A stretch of 64,000 bases of DNA from Roseburia sp. 831b (GTDB lineage Bacteria; Bacillota; Clostridia; Lachnospirales; Lachnospiraceae), in the NCBI RefSeq assembly GCF_001940165.2, contig NZ_CP135162.1:981501-1045500 (forward strand). Reading direction: 5' to 3'. The notes under the pieces are model-generated. The model was not told where the DNA came from. It saw only the letters and a program-made list of their open reading frames with translations, and searched no databases. Shown here in pieces: positions 22,895 through 32,235 of the stretch; the first letter of the stretch is position 1; each line of letters begins with the position of its first letter. Made by a program: the position numbers and the translations under genes.

Positions 22895-24046
22895 ATGAGA
22901 ATTGAGAATTTATCACAGGAAGTAAAAGATGAAGTTAAGCAGCTGTTAGAAAGTGCACCTGCAGACCAGAAAGCGGATGCCATCATGCAGTCAATCGAAA
23001 TGATTAATGAAGCTGTAAATGCAGACCTTATCAATCAGGTTGTTGCTGAAAGTGAAAGAGCATCCAGGGATGCTGATTACAAGAAAACACTCGGTCTTCG
23101 CAACCTGTCCGAGAATGAAAAGAAGTTCTATGCAGGATTCAAAGATTTGAAGCAGTCAATCACGGCAGCACAGATTGATATTATTCCAACCGAAATCATC
23201 GACCGGACACTGGATGATGTGAGAAAAGCCAGCCCAATTTTAAAACTTGTTAATATGGCACCAGCGAATGTGAAGAAATGGCTTGTTGCAAGTCATTCAG
23301 GTGCAGCAGTATGGGGGCAGATTACAGATGCCATTAAGGGCGAGTTGTCCGCAAGCATTTCATCTTTAAACATCGAGCTTCACATGCTGTCCGCTTATCT
23401 TGTGATTCCAAAAGCAATCGCTGAATTGTCAATGGAATTTGTCGACAAATACTTCATGGCTATCTTATCAGAGGCAATGCAGGACGGTCTTGTAAAAGGT
23501 TTCTTAGACGGAGACGGTAAGACAGGACCAATCGGTATCATGAGACAGATTAATGCCACGAACTCCGACGGCACAAACAAAGCAAAAACTGTCAAAAATG
23601 ACATTACAAAATTCAGCCCAAAAGGCTTGGCTGCAACAAGAGTCACATTGACTGACAATGGAAAGCGTACCGTCGATAAACTCTATCTGCTTTGCAATCC
23701 GGCAGATGAAGCACAGTATGTTGACCCGTGCATGTATGGCGAGGCTTTAACAGGTGGATATGTGAACAAATCATTTGTTGATATTGAAAAAATCCCAGAT
23801 GCAAACGTTCCACAGGGAAAAGGAATCTTTACAATTGCCGGATATTACACAATGGGAACAACGGGTGTAAGAGTTACACAGTACGACCAGACAAAAGCAA
23901 TGGAAAACGCTGATCTAATCATTGCAAACTGCTATGCAAACGGCAGAGCCGTTGATGACAATACAGCAGTTGTATTTGATATTACAAAACTGGAAGAATA
24001 TGTGCTTCCGGTCAACCAGGTGACGACACCGAAGGCATCTGAATAA
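22895..24046 (+). CDS. Major capsid protein (HK97 fold)
   Basis: This 383-residue protein has an N-terminal helical delta-like region (about 1-90), probably removed by the protease. The HK97-fold core follows: IIPTEIIDRTLDDVRKASPI, KWLVASHSGAAVWG, and LVIPKAIAELSMEFVDKY. The C-terminal part includes VRVTQYDQTKAMENADLIIA. It forms the icosahedral shell. Confidence 0.93.
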   Translation: MRIENLSQEVKDEVKQLLESAPADQKADAIMQSIEMINEAVNADLINQVVAESERASRDADYKKTLGLRNLSENEKKFYAGFKDLKQSITAAQIDIIPTEIIDRTLDDVRKASPILKLVNMAPANVKKWLVASHSGAAVWGQITDAIKGELSASISSLNIELHMLSAYLVIPKAIAELSMEFVDKYFMAILSEAMQDGLVKGFLDGDGKTGPIGIMRQINATNSDGTNKAKTVKNDITKFSPKGLAATRVTLTDNGKRTVDKLYLLCNPADEAQYVDPCMYGEALTGGYVNKSFVDIEKIPDANVPQGKGIFTIAGYYTMGTTGVRVTQYDQTKAMENADLIIANCYANGRAVDDNTAVVFDITKLEEYVLPVNQVTTPKASE

Positions 24047-24070
24047 AACTTTGAAAGGATAGGTGGAATC

Positions 24071-24376
24071 ATGGAGCAAGGTGTATTAAAAAATCTTGTA
24101 ATCGAAATCAGGGAAGACTTTCAGATTCCACCGTACTTCCCTGATGCATCGCTAGAACGTTTTGCGAAAGAGGGAGAAGCCTATCTTGGCGCTCTAAACG
24201 TTGAGTGTGATATTGAGACCGATTTAACATACCGAAGTTTGTTAAAAAATTACACATACTATGCGCTTCACCATCGGATTGATGAATTTGAGCACAATTA
24301 TTCGAGTATGATTTTGTCGTGGCAGATGAATACAGAGATTCCAGTTCAAGAAGAGGATGGTGTATCAGATGAGTAA
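24071..24376 (+). CDS. Head-tail connector (gp6-like)
   Basis: This 101-residue protein is helical with the gp6-like pattern LVIEIREDFQIPPYFPDASL, EGEAYLGALN and YALHHRIDEFEHNY. It forms the ring below the portal. It is in the right position after the capsid gene. Its end overlaps the next gene. Confidence 0.8.
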   Translation: MEQGVLKNLVIEIREDFQIPPYFPDASLERFAKEGEAYLGALNVECDIETDLTYRSLLKNYTYYALHHRIDEFEHNYSSMILSWQMNTEIPVQEEDGVSDE

Positions 24377-24758
24377 GATTAATATTCCAGAGTATGTAGA
24401 TGGATTCATCGAAATATTCAAAATAAAAACGGAAGAAAAAGCCAGCTTTCCAGAAGAACACATTGAAAGCACAGGGGTGAAAATCTGGTATCGAGAACTT
24501 TCGGTGTTCGATAGAACACGGTACGAACTTAGTCAGGGAAACGTGGAGGTCACTTCTAAAATCCGAATTCCACAGTACAAGGGAATTGATAGTCATTGCG
24601 TTGTTATTATGAATGGCGAAAATGAACAACATGAGGTTTACAATGCGACACATGTATCAGACAAGAATGGATTTCGGGAGACTGAAATCACATTGAAAAA
24701 GCCTGATTCAAAAAGAAAAATCAAGGAGGTTGCGAAGAATGACAAAGCAGGAACTTGA
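24369..24758 (+). CDS. Head closure/joining protein
   Basis: This 129-residue beta-rich protein (KINIPEYVDGFIEIFKIKTE, VKIWYRELSVFDRTRYELSQ, and a tail with Lys-rich end) is in the position of the head-tail joining (SPP1 gp16-like) protein. The start at 24369 lies in the previous gene. Assignment depends mainly on order. Confidence 0.65.
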   Translation: MSKINIPEYVDGFIEIFKIKTEEKASFPEEHIESTGVKIWYRELSVFDRTRYELSQGNVEVTSKIRIPQYKGIDSHCVVIMNGENEQHEVYNATHVSDKNGFRETEITLKKPDSKRKIKEVAKNDKAGT

Positions 24759-25095
24759 CAAACTTCTTCATTCCGTAGTCGACGAGGATGGAGAAAAAAT
24801 CGCGGTAAATGAGGGTGTGACAAGCATTGATAACGAGGGAGCTTATCCCAGGATAGTTTATTGGGATTATATTTTACAAGACCGCACAGCCTCAGGCAAA
24901 GGATATGAGGCTCAAGTCACATATCAGATTAGTCACTTCTCAAAAAGACCGCGAGATTCTTCACTTGAAGATTTGAGAAGAAAACTTCGAGAGCAAGGAC
25001 TTTTCCCGCAAATATATGGTGAATACGTGAAAGAAGACCGTGTATTCCATTCCTATTTCTCTTTAGAAGTCACAGAGCAGATAGAAGAGGATTAA
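24739..25095 (+). CDS. Tail-terminator-like minor protein
   Basis: This 118-residue protein (start after aaggaggttgcgaag) contains AYPRIVYWDYILQDRTASGK, YEAQVTYQISHFSKRPRDSS and LEDLRRKLREQGLFPQIYGE. The fold pattern fits a tail-terminator or minor capsid protein (DUF3168-like). It comes before the gp10-like gene, the reverse of the commonest order. Confidence 0.6.
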   Translation: MTKQELDKLLHSVVDEDGEKIAVNEGVTSIDNEGAYPRIVYWDYILQDRTASGKGYEAQVTYQISHFSKRPRDSSLEDLRRKLREQGLFPQIYGEYVKEDRVFHSYFSLEVTEQIEED

Positions 25096-25096
25096 T

Positions 25097-25480
25097 ATGA
25101 GTAGACACGATGAAGAAATCTCATTTTTTGACTCTGGATTAGATGATTTTCAAAAAATGATTGAAGAATATTCTAAGACAGTATCAGAAGAAAAAGCGCT
25201 TGAGGTAATTCAGACGGGGGCAGAGGAATTTGTACAAGACCTTTTGGCATTGCCAAAGCCTAAAAGCAAGATTCACGCACCTGGATACACACATCTAGTA
25301 AGCACTTTTGCATGGAGAAAAAACGGCTCTGAAATTGAAGTTGGTTGGGGCAAGCATTACGGCCCAATGGTGGAACGCGGAACAAAAAACATGTCTGCAC
25401 ATGCTCATTTAGCCCCATTATTCAACACAAATAAAGAGAAGTATTACAAATTAATGATTCATAAATTAAAGTTCGATTAA
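25097..25480 (+). CDS. HK97 gp10-like tail completion protein
   Basis: This 127-residue protein has the gp10-like core: EVIQTGAEEFVQDLLALPKP, TFAWRKNGSEIEVGWGKHYG, PMVERGTKNMSAHAHLAPLF. It follows the previous stop by one base and joins head completion with tail attachment. Confidence 0.8.
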   Translation: MSRHDEEISFFDSGLDDFQKMIEEYSKTVSEEKALEVIQTGAEEFVQDLLALPKPKSKIHAPGYTHLVSTFAWRKNGSEIEVGWGKHYGPMVERGTKNMSAHAHLAPLFNTNKEKYYKLMIHKLKFD

Positions 25481-25491
25481 GGAGGAAAATC

Positions 25492-26112
25492 ATGAGCATT
25501 TCAACAAAAAAACCTGCAATCAAAGAAACGGTTGGGGCACAATATGTGTGCTTCAACAAAATGGATGAAAACAACGATTTTACAACCACATTTGAAGATA
25601 GTGTGGAAAAAACAGAGGTTGTAAAATCTGTAAAAATCACGGAGAATGCCGAAACTTCAAATACATACGCATCTGGAAAAGTGTATGATTCCGACACCGC
25701 AACATCAACCATCGACATCGAGACAGAAGTCATCGCTTTCCCGGATGATACATTGGCAAAAATGCGAGGAGATAATGTCAATGAGGGTGGTTTAATTTTA
25801 TCAGGTGGAAACCGGGTAAGACCATTTTTCGCATATGGAAAAGTCGTTAAGTTAAAAGGCGGAAAAGTACGGTACGACTGGTACCCAAAATGCAAGCTTT
25901 CTGAAAATTCGGATGATACTTCTACTAAGGAAGATAAAGCGTCAGAGCAGACAGATACCATTAAAATCACCGCATATCCATTTAATTCGGATGGGGATAT
26001 TGTTGCAAAGGTATCTTCTGACGTAAACTTCCCGGAAAATCTTACAGAGGACAAGTTCTTTGGTCAGGTCATCATGACACAGGCAGATTTAACGAAAGTT
26101 ACAACACCCTAG
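25492..26112 (+). CDS. Major tail protein (phi13 type)
   Basis: This 206-residue protein starts after aaggaggaaaatc. It contains EDSVEKTEVVKSVKITENAE, DIETEVIAFPDDTLAKMRGD and NRVRPFFAYGKVVKLKGGKV, which match phi13-family tail tube proteins. It polymerises around the tape measure to form the tube. Confidence 0.88.
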   Translation: MSISTKKPAIKETVGAQYVCFNKMDENNDFTTTFEDSVEKTEVVKSVKITENAETSNTYASGKVYDSDTATSTIDIETEVIAFPDDTLAKMRGDNVNEGGLILSGGNRVRPFFAYGKVVKLKGGKVRYDWYPKCKLSENSDDTSTKEDKASEQTDTIKITAYPFNSDGDIVAKVSSDVNFPENLTEDKFFGQVIMTQADLTKVTTP

Positions 26113-26159
26113 CAAGACTCCTGTAGAGCAGGAGCCAACAGAAAGCGAGGAATAAGAGA

Positions 26160-26489
26160 ATGGACGAAAAAGCAATACACCTGACAGATGGAACAGTCCT
26201 TGATGTTAAGGTAAACTTCGCCACTTTATATTACATGAATAAGATGAAATTACAAAATTTCATTGAAAAAGAGGACATGACAGATGATGAAAACATGGAA
26301 GTTGCAGCCAGACTCATCTATGTCATCCTGCGCTCAAACGGCAGAAATGTGACAATGGATGAGGCAATGATCCTCACACCAATGGATATTGACGACATAA
26401 AAGAGGTTTTTGATGAATTTGGCGAGAAGGTCAAAACTCTTAAAAAAAAACAGCAAGCCAAACAGGATATGAAGAAGATGATGAAATAG
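26160..26489 (+). CDS. Tail assembly chaperone gpG
   Basis: This 109-residue protein (IHLTDGTVLDVKVNFATLYY, MEVAARLIYVILRSNGRNVT) is in the gpG position before the tape measure. Its last third carries the run of nine A bases at 26442-26450 where a -1 slip extends it to gpGT. Confidence 0.85.
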   Translation: MDEKAIHLTDGTVLDVKVNFATLYYMNKMKLQNFIEKEDMTDDENMEVAARLIYVILRSNGRNVTMDEAMILTPMDIDDIKEVFDEFGEKVKTLKKKQQAKQDMKKMMK

Positions 26490-26635
26490 ACATTGATTGG
26501 GCTTCTTATATGGTTGCTGCTAGAAAAATGGGGATGAGTGAAGAAGAATTTTGGAGCTCATGCCCTGTTTTTTTTAATGAATGTTTAGAAAAATATATGG
26601 AAATTGAAAAGAGGGGAGGTATCCGGATTGGCTGA
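26160..26635 (+). CDS. Tail assembly chaperone gpGT, made by -1 frameshift
   Basis: A slip by -1 in the A9 run (26442-26450) carries translation past the gpG stop (26487-26489) into a frame reading ASQTGYEEDDEIDIDWASYM, MVAARKMGMSEEEFWSSCPV and ending at 26635. The T-domain sequence YMVAARKMGMSEEEFW is typical of gpT in siphophages, where such frameshifts set the gpG:gpGT ratio for tail assembly. Confidence 0.85.
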
Positions 26636-29207
26636 CGATGGAATGAAAAGGGTTGGTCTTGTTTTTAAAACAGATGGAACCGTTGACTTTAAAAAGTCTT
26701 TATCGGATGTCAACAACTCAATCAATGAGAATAGGACAGCATTTAAATTAGCGCAATCTGAATGGGATAAAAATACGTCTGCGCTAAAAAAGATGCAGGA
26801 TAGACAAGAGTATCTGACGAACCAGACGGATTCATATTCAGAAAAAGTTAGACAATTAAATGAAATCCTTGCAGCGCAGGAAAGCGCAGAGAATAAAGAT
26901 GAGGCTGCTATTTCAAAAACAAAACAGGCATTAAACAGTGCGCAGGCGTCGTTAAATTACTATCAAAAAGGCTTGGAGGAAGTTACCAAACAGATTAATA
27001 GTGGTGCAGCACAACTAGAGGAGTACTCCAAAAAGCTTGATAAGGTAAGTGAGGTTTCAAAAAAAGTAGGCGGAACACTTTCCAAAACACTTACAGCAGG
27101 AATTACTGCAACCGCTGCGGCTGCAGGTGCAGCATGGGTTGAACTCGATAATGCTTATGATGGAATCGCTGCAGGAACTGGAGCAGTTGGTGACGCTCTA
27201 AATGATCTGCAAGACAGTTTTGATAATGTTTATGGTAACTTTCCCGAAAGCGCTGCCAATGTATCGACTTCAATTGCGGATATCAATACCAGATTTGGAT
27301 TCACAGGACAGACACTTGAAGATTGCTCTAAGAAGTTCCTTGAGTTCTCACAAGTAAACAACACGGATGTATCGTCTGCAATTCAAAATGTGTCAAGATA
27401 CATGGGCGATGCAGGAATAAAGTCATCTGAATACTCGTCAGTTCTTGATTCCTTAACGGCAGCATCACAGGGAAGTGGAATTGCAATTGACAATTTAACA
27501 GAGTTGTTGACAAAGTACGGAGCACCAATGCGAGCATTGGGATTTGAAACTCAAGAGAGCATTGCAATGTTTTCACAATGGGAAAAGGCTGGTGTTAATA
27601 CCGAGATTGCTTTTTCCGGTATGAAAAAGGCTATCTCGAACTGGTCTGCTGCTGGGAAAGATGCGAAAGTCGAATTTAAAAATACTTTGGATGAGATTGC
27701 AAAATGTCCTGATATCGCATCAGCGACAACTTTAGCAATTGAAACTTTTGGTGCAAAGGCGGGACCTGACCTAGCGGACGCTATTCAAGGTGGTCGATTC
27801 AGCATTGAAGAATTCATGAATGTTGTAGAAAATTCCGGAGGAACTCTTGATGCAACCTGGGGAGCAATGCAAGATGGGCCAGACAAAGTTAAGGCATCTA
27901 TTAATGAATTGAAAATTGTCGGGTCTGATTTGGCAGATACTGCCTTATCATCGTTAGCACCAATCATCGATGATTTTTGCAGTAGCATTAAATCTTTAAA
28001 AGAATGGTTTGATGGGCTTTCAGAGTCACAGAAGGAGATGATTTTAAAAATAGCCTTGTTTATAGCAGCAATAGGACCAGTAATCATGATTGTAGGACAG
28101 ATTTGTGGCGGAGCATCAAAGATTCTGCTATTAATGTCGCAGCTCCCCGGAATGCTTTTAAAAGTACAATCTGCAATTTCGGTTGCAAAAGGTGCATTTG
28201 CTGCATTTAATGGTGTGCTTATGGCAAACCCTATCATTTTAATTATTGCAGCCATCGCAGCATTAGTTGCAGGATTTATTTATTTATGGAACAACTGCGA
28301 AGGATTCCGGCAGTTCTGGATAAATTTATGGGAAATAGTTTCCTCCTGGTTTGCCGAAAAAATCGAAAAACTCAAAGAAGGGTTCGAAGTCATTCACGGA
28401 TTTTTTAACGATTTACCTGGAAATATCGAGGGTGGAATCGAATCTTTTAAAGAAAAAGTTGCATCTGGTGTAGAAAATGTGAAAGAGAATATAGAGGGGA
28501 AATTCACTGAAACTTACAACAACGTCGATTCTATCACAAATGGCGGATTATCCGCAGCACTTTCATCCGCAAAGCAAAATCTTTCAAATATGAAATCTGC
28601 ATACGACGAGGCAGGTGGAGGCATGAAGGGAATCATGGCAGGAGCAATTGAAGGTATTAAGGGTTCTTTTCAAACCGGTTTTACATTCGTTGACACTTTT
28701 TCAGGTGGAAAGCTTAGCAATATGGTTTCAAATGTGTCAGGGAAGATGGATGAGGCACACGAAGCTTGCCGCAATGCAATTGAACGTATAAAAAAAATTT
28801 TCGATTTCGACTGGCATTTTCCAAAACTCAAGCTGCCACATTTCAGTGCCACAGGTTCGTTTAGTTTAAATCCACTGAAAGTGCCAACGATTGATGTCGA
28901 CTGGTATGCGAACGGAGGTATCTTGAACAAACCGACTATATTTGGTGCAAATGGCAATTCACTTTTAGGTGGTGGAGAGGCCGGCAAGGAAGTTGTCGCA
29001 CCATTAACAGACTTGAAAGCCTACATGCGTGAAGTGAATGCGCAATCAAATGTCGAGCTTATACAGGCTCTTAAAGATGGACTTGGGGATGTATTTTACA
29101 ATGCATTTATAAAAGCCCTAAGAACTGTAAATCCATCCGTAGTCCTTGATGACGAAAAAGTCGGTGAATTTGTCCTTGACCTTTTAAGAAAAGAGGTATT
29201 TACATAG
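26628..29207 (+). CDS. Tape measure protein
   Basis: This 859-residue protein is taken from the TTG at 26628, which follows gaggggaggtatccgga; an in-frame TTG at 26604 overlaps that site. It has a long coiled-coil N-terminal part, an Ala/Gly-rich segment (SKTLTAGITATAAAAGAAWV), and hydrophobic membrane-like segments around 475-560 (IALFIAAIGPVIMIVGQI, PIILIIAAIAALVAGFIY). It sets tail length and enters the membrane during DNA injection. TP901-like tape measure repeats lie in the middle. Confidence 0.92.
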   Translation: MADDGMKRVGLVFKTDGTVDFKKSLSDVNNSINENRTAFKLAQSEWDKNTSALKKMQDRQEYLTNQTDSYSEKVRQLNEILAAQESAENKDEAAISKTKQALNSAQASLNYYQKGLEEVTKQINSGAAQLEEYSKKLDKVSEVSKKVGGTLSKTLTAGITATAAAAGAAWVELDNAYDGIAAGTGAVGDALNDLQDSFDNVYGNFPESAANVSTSIADINTRFGFTGQTLEDCSKKFLEFSQVNNTDVSSAIQNVSRYMGDAGIKSSEYSSVLDSLTAASQGSGIAIDNLTELLTKYGAPMRALGFETQESIAMFSQWEKAGVNTEIAFSGMKKAISNWSAAGKDAKVEFKNTLDEIAKCPDIASATTLAIETFGAKAGPDLADAIQGGRFSIEEFMNVVENSGGTLDATWGAMQDGPDKVKASINELKIVGSDLADTALSSLAPIIDDFCSSIKSLKEWFDGLSESQKEMILKIALFIAAIGPVIMIVGQICGGASKILLLMSQLPGMLLKVQSAISVAKGAFAAFNGVLMANPIILIIAAIAALVAGFIYLWNNCEGFRQFWINLWEIVSSWFAEKIEKLKEGFEVIHGFFNDLPGNIEGGIESFKEKVASGVENVKENIEGKFTETYNNVDSITNGGLSAALSSAKQNLSNMKSAYDEAGGGMKGIMAGAIEGIKGSFQTGFTFVDTFSGGKLSNMVSNVSGKMDEAHEACRNAIERIKKIFDFDWHFPKLKLPHFSATGSFSLNPLKVPTIDVDWYANGGILNKPTIFGANGNSLLGGGEAGKEVVAPLTDLKAYMREVNAQSNVELIQALKDGLGDVFYNAFIKALRTVNPSVVLDDEKVGEFVLDLLRKEVFT

Positions 29208-29854
29208 TGTTTATTTTCAATGGGAAAAGCAGTGATTCGATGGGTGTCGTTTTAAACGACGAGCTCATTTTTCCAAAATCTGCGATAAATCATGAGAGTG
29301 TGGAGATTGATGGAATGGACGGTTCCATCATGACGCCGCTCAATCGAAAAAATATAGAAATGACAGTGAAAGCGACACTTCTTCGGAAGAACAATTTTGA
29401 CAATGTGAAGGCTTGGCTGGATGGCGAGGGAATCTTTGAGTATGAGGGAAGATACAGAAAGGCTTATATTTTTTCTGACATTGATTTTGAGCGTCACGGT
29501 CCATTTAAATATCAATTTGAAATCACGTTCATTTTTGAACCATATTGGCACAGGAAAGATGCTTACATGCAAGTCACAGACACCGTTTTAAATGCCGGAA
29601 ATGTTGAATCAAAACCATTGATAAAGCTTGTCGGCACGGGAACTGTTGATTTGACTGTTAATGATGTGCGATTTGCTGTCACATTTGATTCTGACGGTGA
29701 GATTGAAATTGACTGTGAGAAGATGGAAGAGACAAAGCCGAAGTGTATTTACATTGGGTTTGAATACCCGACACTCCATCCAGGAGTGAATAGCATTACT
29801 TTTCACAGTGGAAAGGCAAAAGTCTTTATAAAGAAGAAAGACAGGTGGATTTGA
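29207..29854 (+). CDS. Distal tail protein (Dit)
   Basis: This 215-residue protein, with a GTG start overlapping the previous stop, matches Dit: SSDSMGVVLNDELIFPKSAI, ATLLRKNNFDNVKAWLDGEG, YIFSDIDFERHGPFKYQFEI. It forms the hexameric hub at the tail tip. Confidence 0.87.
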   Translation: MFIFNGKSSDSMGVVLNDELIFPKSAINHESVEIDGMDGSIMTPLNRKNIEMTVKATLLRKNNFDNVKAWLDGEGIFEYEGRYRKAYIFSDIDFERHGPFKYQFEITFIFEPYWHRKDAYMQVTDTVLNAGNVESKPLIKLVGTGTVDLTVNDVRFAVTFDSDGEIEIDCEKMEETKPKCIYIGFEYPTLHPGVNSITFHSGKAKVFIKKKDRWI

Positions 29855-32034
29855 TGATTAAAATTTTTGATTCCACAGAAAAAGAATTCAGGACAAACGG
29901 TCTCGGTACAATTAGACCGTTGAGCTGTGTTGAGACCAAGAAAATCTCTCTGAACGGATGGTCGGTCAGCATAGAAGTTTCAACGGAATATGCAGATTTA
30001 ATCGTGAAAGACAGAATCGTGCTTGTTGAGACAAAAGAAAAAGGACCGCAGCCATTTCGTATCGGAGATCCGGAAAAGAAAGACAGGAAAATTTCGTTTA
30101 CAGCAAATCATGTCTTGTTTGATGCAGAGCGTTACATGCTTGCCGATGTCAGACCTACTGACTTGGGACCTGTCGCATTCGTTCAGTGGTGTAACGACAG
30201 GACAGACATAAAAAGCCCTTTTAAAATCAGTGGAACAGCAAAAGGAGTTGCAACTCGTTACTTCATTCGAAAGAATCTTTTAGAAGCTTTTGAAGGAGCG
30301 CAGGAAGAATTTGACATTCTATTTGATGTAGAGGGGTTTAATATCAGAGTTTTGTCACCTGAAAAGGTTGGTGGAGACAATGGATTCTCTATTGTATATG
30401 GAAAAAATTCGCAGGGCGTCAAAGTGGTTGAATCCTGGTCGGAAGTCTGTACGAAAATCCTTCCGGTTGGAAGTAACGAGTTGCTTCTCCCAGAACTATA
30501 CTTGACGTCAGATATTTCGTATCCGATTCCATACACCAGGACGGTATCGTTTGATGTGCCGGAGCAGGACGAAAATGATAACGAGTATACGTTGGAACAG
30601 AGGCAGGAGACATTGAGAACTCTTGCGAAAAAATATCTGGACGAACACAAATATCCGCAAATTTCATATGAAATCAAAGCGGATGTTCCGCAGGAGCTTT
30701 GTATTAATGATGTAATCCGTATAAAGCATCCTCTTTGTTCAATCGATGCGAATGTGCAGTCGTACACATACAATTGCATTTCAAAGAAGGTAAAGACGAT
30801 AACGTTTGGAAATTATAACACAGATGTGAAAACGATTTTTAAAAGTGCTCTGTCAGCATCCAGGGAAGAGACAAATCGGAACACGGATATTAAGATATCC
30901 GCTTACGATGAGTCCGTTCAGAAGATAGCAGGACTCATCGAAAACAGTTTAGGTGTTTTCTACACAAAGAAGGTTTCTGAAAACGGGAGTTATAAGTACT
31001 ATCTGCATAACAAGCCTAAATTGGAAGAATCCTCTACGGTTTGGACTATCGTCAATGATGCCCTTGCCGTCTCCACGGATGGAGGAAAGACGTGGAATGC
31101 CGGAATAGATTCGTCAGGAAATGCGGTTGTGAATGTATTAAATGCAATCGGTATTAATGCAGACTGGATTAATGCCGGAACCATCACAGGAATTCGTTTT
31201 AATAATGGAAATGGCAAGTTTATTGTTGATGCGGATGGGAATCTCTACGCGAGCAATGCAGATATCACAGGGGCAATCACATCATCGTCTGCGAAGATTA
31301 CAGGTGGCAGCATTGTGATAGATCCTGGAACCGACGATGTAACGAAAAACCCATGCAATTTGATGGTGCAGAAGGGCGATGGAACATTTACAAGAGTTGG
31401 TGCAGGTGGCATTTTTTACTATCAAAAATCAGGTGATATATATGGTGAGTCGTCAGCTTATTTGACCAGATGTCGAAAAGTATGGGCTGGAAAAGGATAT
31501 ACATCAAAAGTCCTTGGAGAAATTATCGTAGACGGAAAGGAATACTCTGGAAAATTTGGAGAGTATGTTCAAATGCAGAATCTTGAAGTACTAGGCTCGT
31601 TAACCTGCACTGGTACAAAATCAAGGCTTGCTGCAACAGAGAATTACAACGACCGCTTGATGTATTGCTATGAACTCCCCTCACCGTTATTTGGTGATGT
31701 CGGAGAGGGCGATATGGACGAGAGCGGAGAGTGCATCGTTTATCTCGACAGCATTTTCGCAGAGACTGTAAATACTTCAAAATGTCATTACAGTGTTTTC
31801 CTAACCAAATATGGTGAAGGCGATATTTGGGTTGAAAATCGCTCGCCAGAGCATTTTACCGTCAAAGGAACACCTGGTTTGAAATTTTCATGGGAAATCA
31901 AGGCAAAGCAGTTGAATTTTGAAGATTTGAGGCTTGAAGAGGACAGGAACATCGGTGTAGAAGATTCGGATATTGAAAATGAAGTTTTTTCATTTTTAGA
32001 GAGAGAACAGGAGGATTTAATAGATTATGAGTAA
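29854..32034 (+). CDS. Tail-associated lysin/spike protein (Tal)
   Basis: This 726-residue protein starts at 29854 on the stop of Dit (TGATG). The first 330 residues have the prophage endopeptidase tail fold (KIFDSTEKEFRTNGLGTIRP, LVKDRIVLVETKEKGPQPFR, QRQETLRTLAKKYLDEHKYP). The rest is repetitive beta structure (IGINADWINAGTITGIRFNN) with an acidic C-terminus. It forms the tail spike used for wall contact or degradation. Confidence 0.85.
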   Translation: MIKIFDSTEKEFRTNGLGTIRPLSCVETKKISLNGWSVSIEVSTEYADLIVKDRIVLVETKEKGPQPFRIGDPEKKDRKISFTANHVLFDAERYMLADVRPTDLGPVAFVQWCNDRTDIKSPFKISGTAKGVATRYFIRKNLLEAFEGAQEEFDILFDVEGFNIRVLSPEKVGGDNGFSIVYGKNSQGVKVVESWSEVCTKILPVGSNELLLPELYLTSDISYPIPYTRTVSFDVPEQDENDNEYTLEQRQETLRTLAKKYLDEHKYPQISYEIKADVPQELCINDVIRIKHPLCSIDANVQSYTYNCISKKVKTITFGNYNTDVKTIFKSALSASREETNRNTDIKISAYDESVQKIAGLIENSLGVFYTKKVSENGSYKYYLHNKPKLEESSTVWTIVNDALAVSTDGGKTWNAGIDSSGNAVVNVLNAIGINADWINAGTITGIRFNNGNGKFIVDADGNLYASNADITGAITSSSAKITGGSIVIDPGTDDVTKNPCNLMVQKGDGTFTRVGAGGIFYYQKSGDIYGESSAYLTRCRKVWAGKGYTSKVLGEIIVDGKEYSGKFGEYVQMQNLEVLGSLTCTGTKSRLAATENYNDRLMYCYELPSPLFGDVGEGDMDESGECIVYLDSIFAETVNTSKCHYSVFLTKYGEGDIWVENRSPEHFTVKGTPGLKFSWEIKAKQLNFEDLRLEEDRNIGVEDSDIENEVFSFLEREQEDLIDYE

Positions 32035-32227
32035 AAAAGTCACGAGCATTGCACTTTTAAATGTGAATGGTATGCAGAAAATCTGTATCACACATTCAGA
32101 GATTGACGAAAAGGGCGTCATCACAGAGGATAACAAGCGAACAAGCCGTGTTGTCGTGGATGATGATGTAAACAGTTTAATCACAAAGCTATATGATTTC
32201 GCACAGGAAATCGTCGATTCAGAGTAG
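32027..32227 (+). CDS. Small tail-region protein (66 aa)
   Basis: This beta-rich 66-residue protein (VTSIALLNVNGMQKICITHS, acidic middle) sits between Tal and the fibre gene, overlapping Tal by 8 bases. It is probably a small baseplate part or chaperone. No family is recognised. Confidence 0.6.
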   Translation: MSKKVTSIALLNVNGMQKICITHSEIDEKGVITEDNKRTSRVVVDDDVNSLITKLYDFAQEIVDSE

Positions 32228-32235
32228 GAGGTATC

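Noticed and set aside
25422..26054. 210-codon minus-strand frame opposite the major tail protein
   Set aside because: It is antisense to a clear tail gene, with low-complexity Ser/Val/Phe content typical of a shadow frame.
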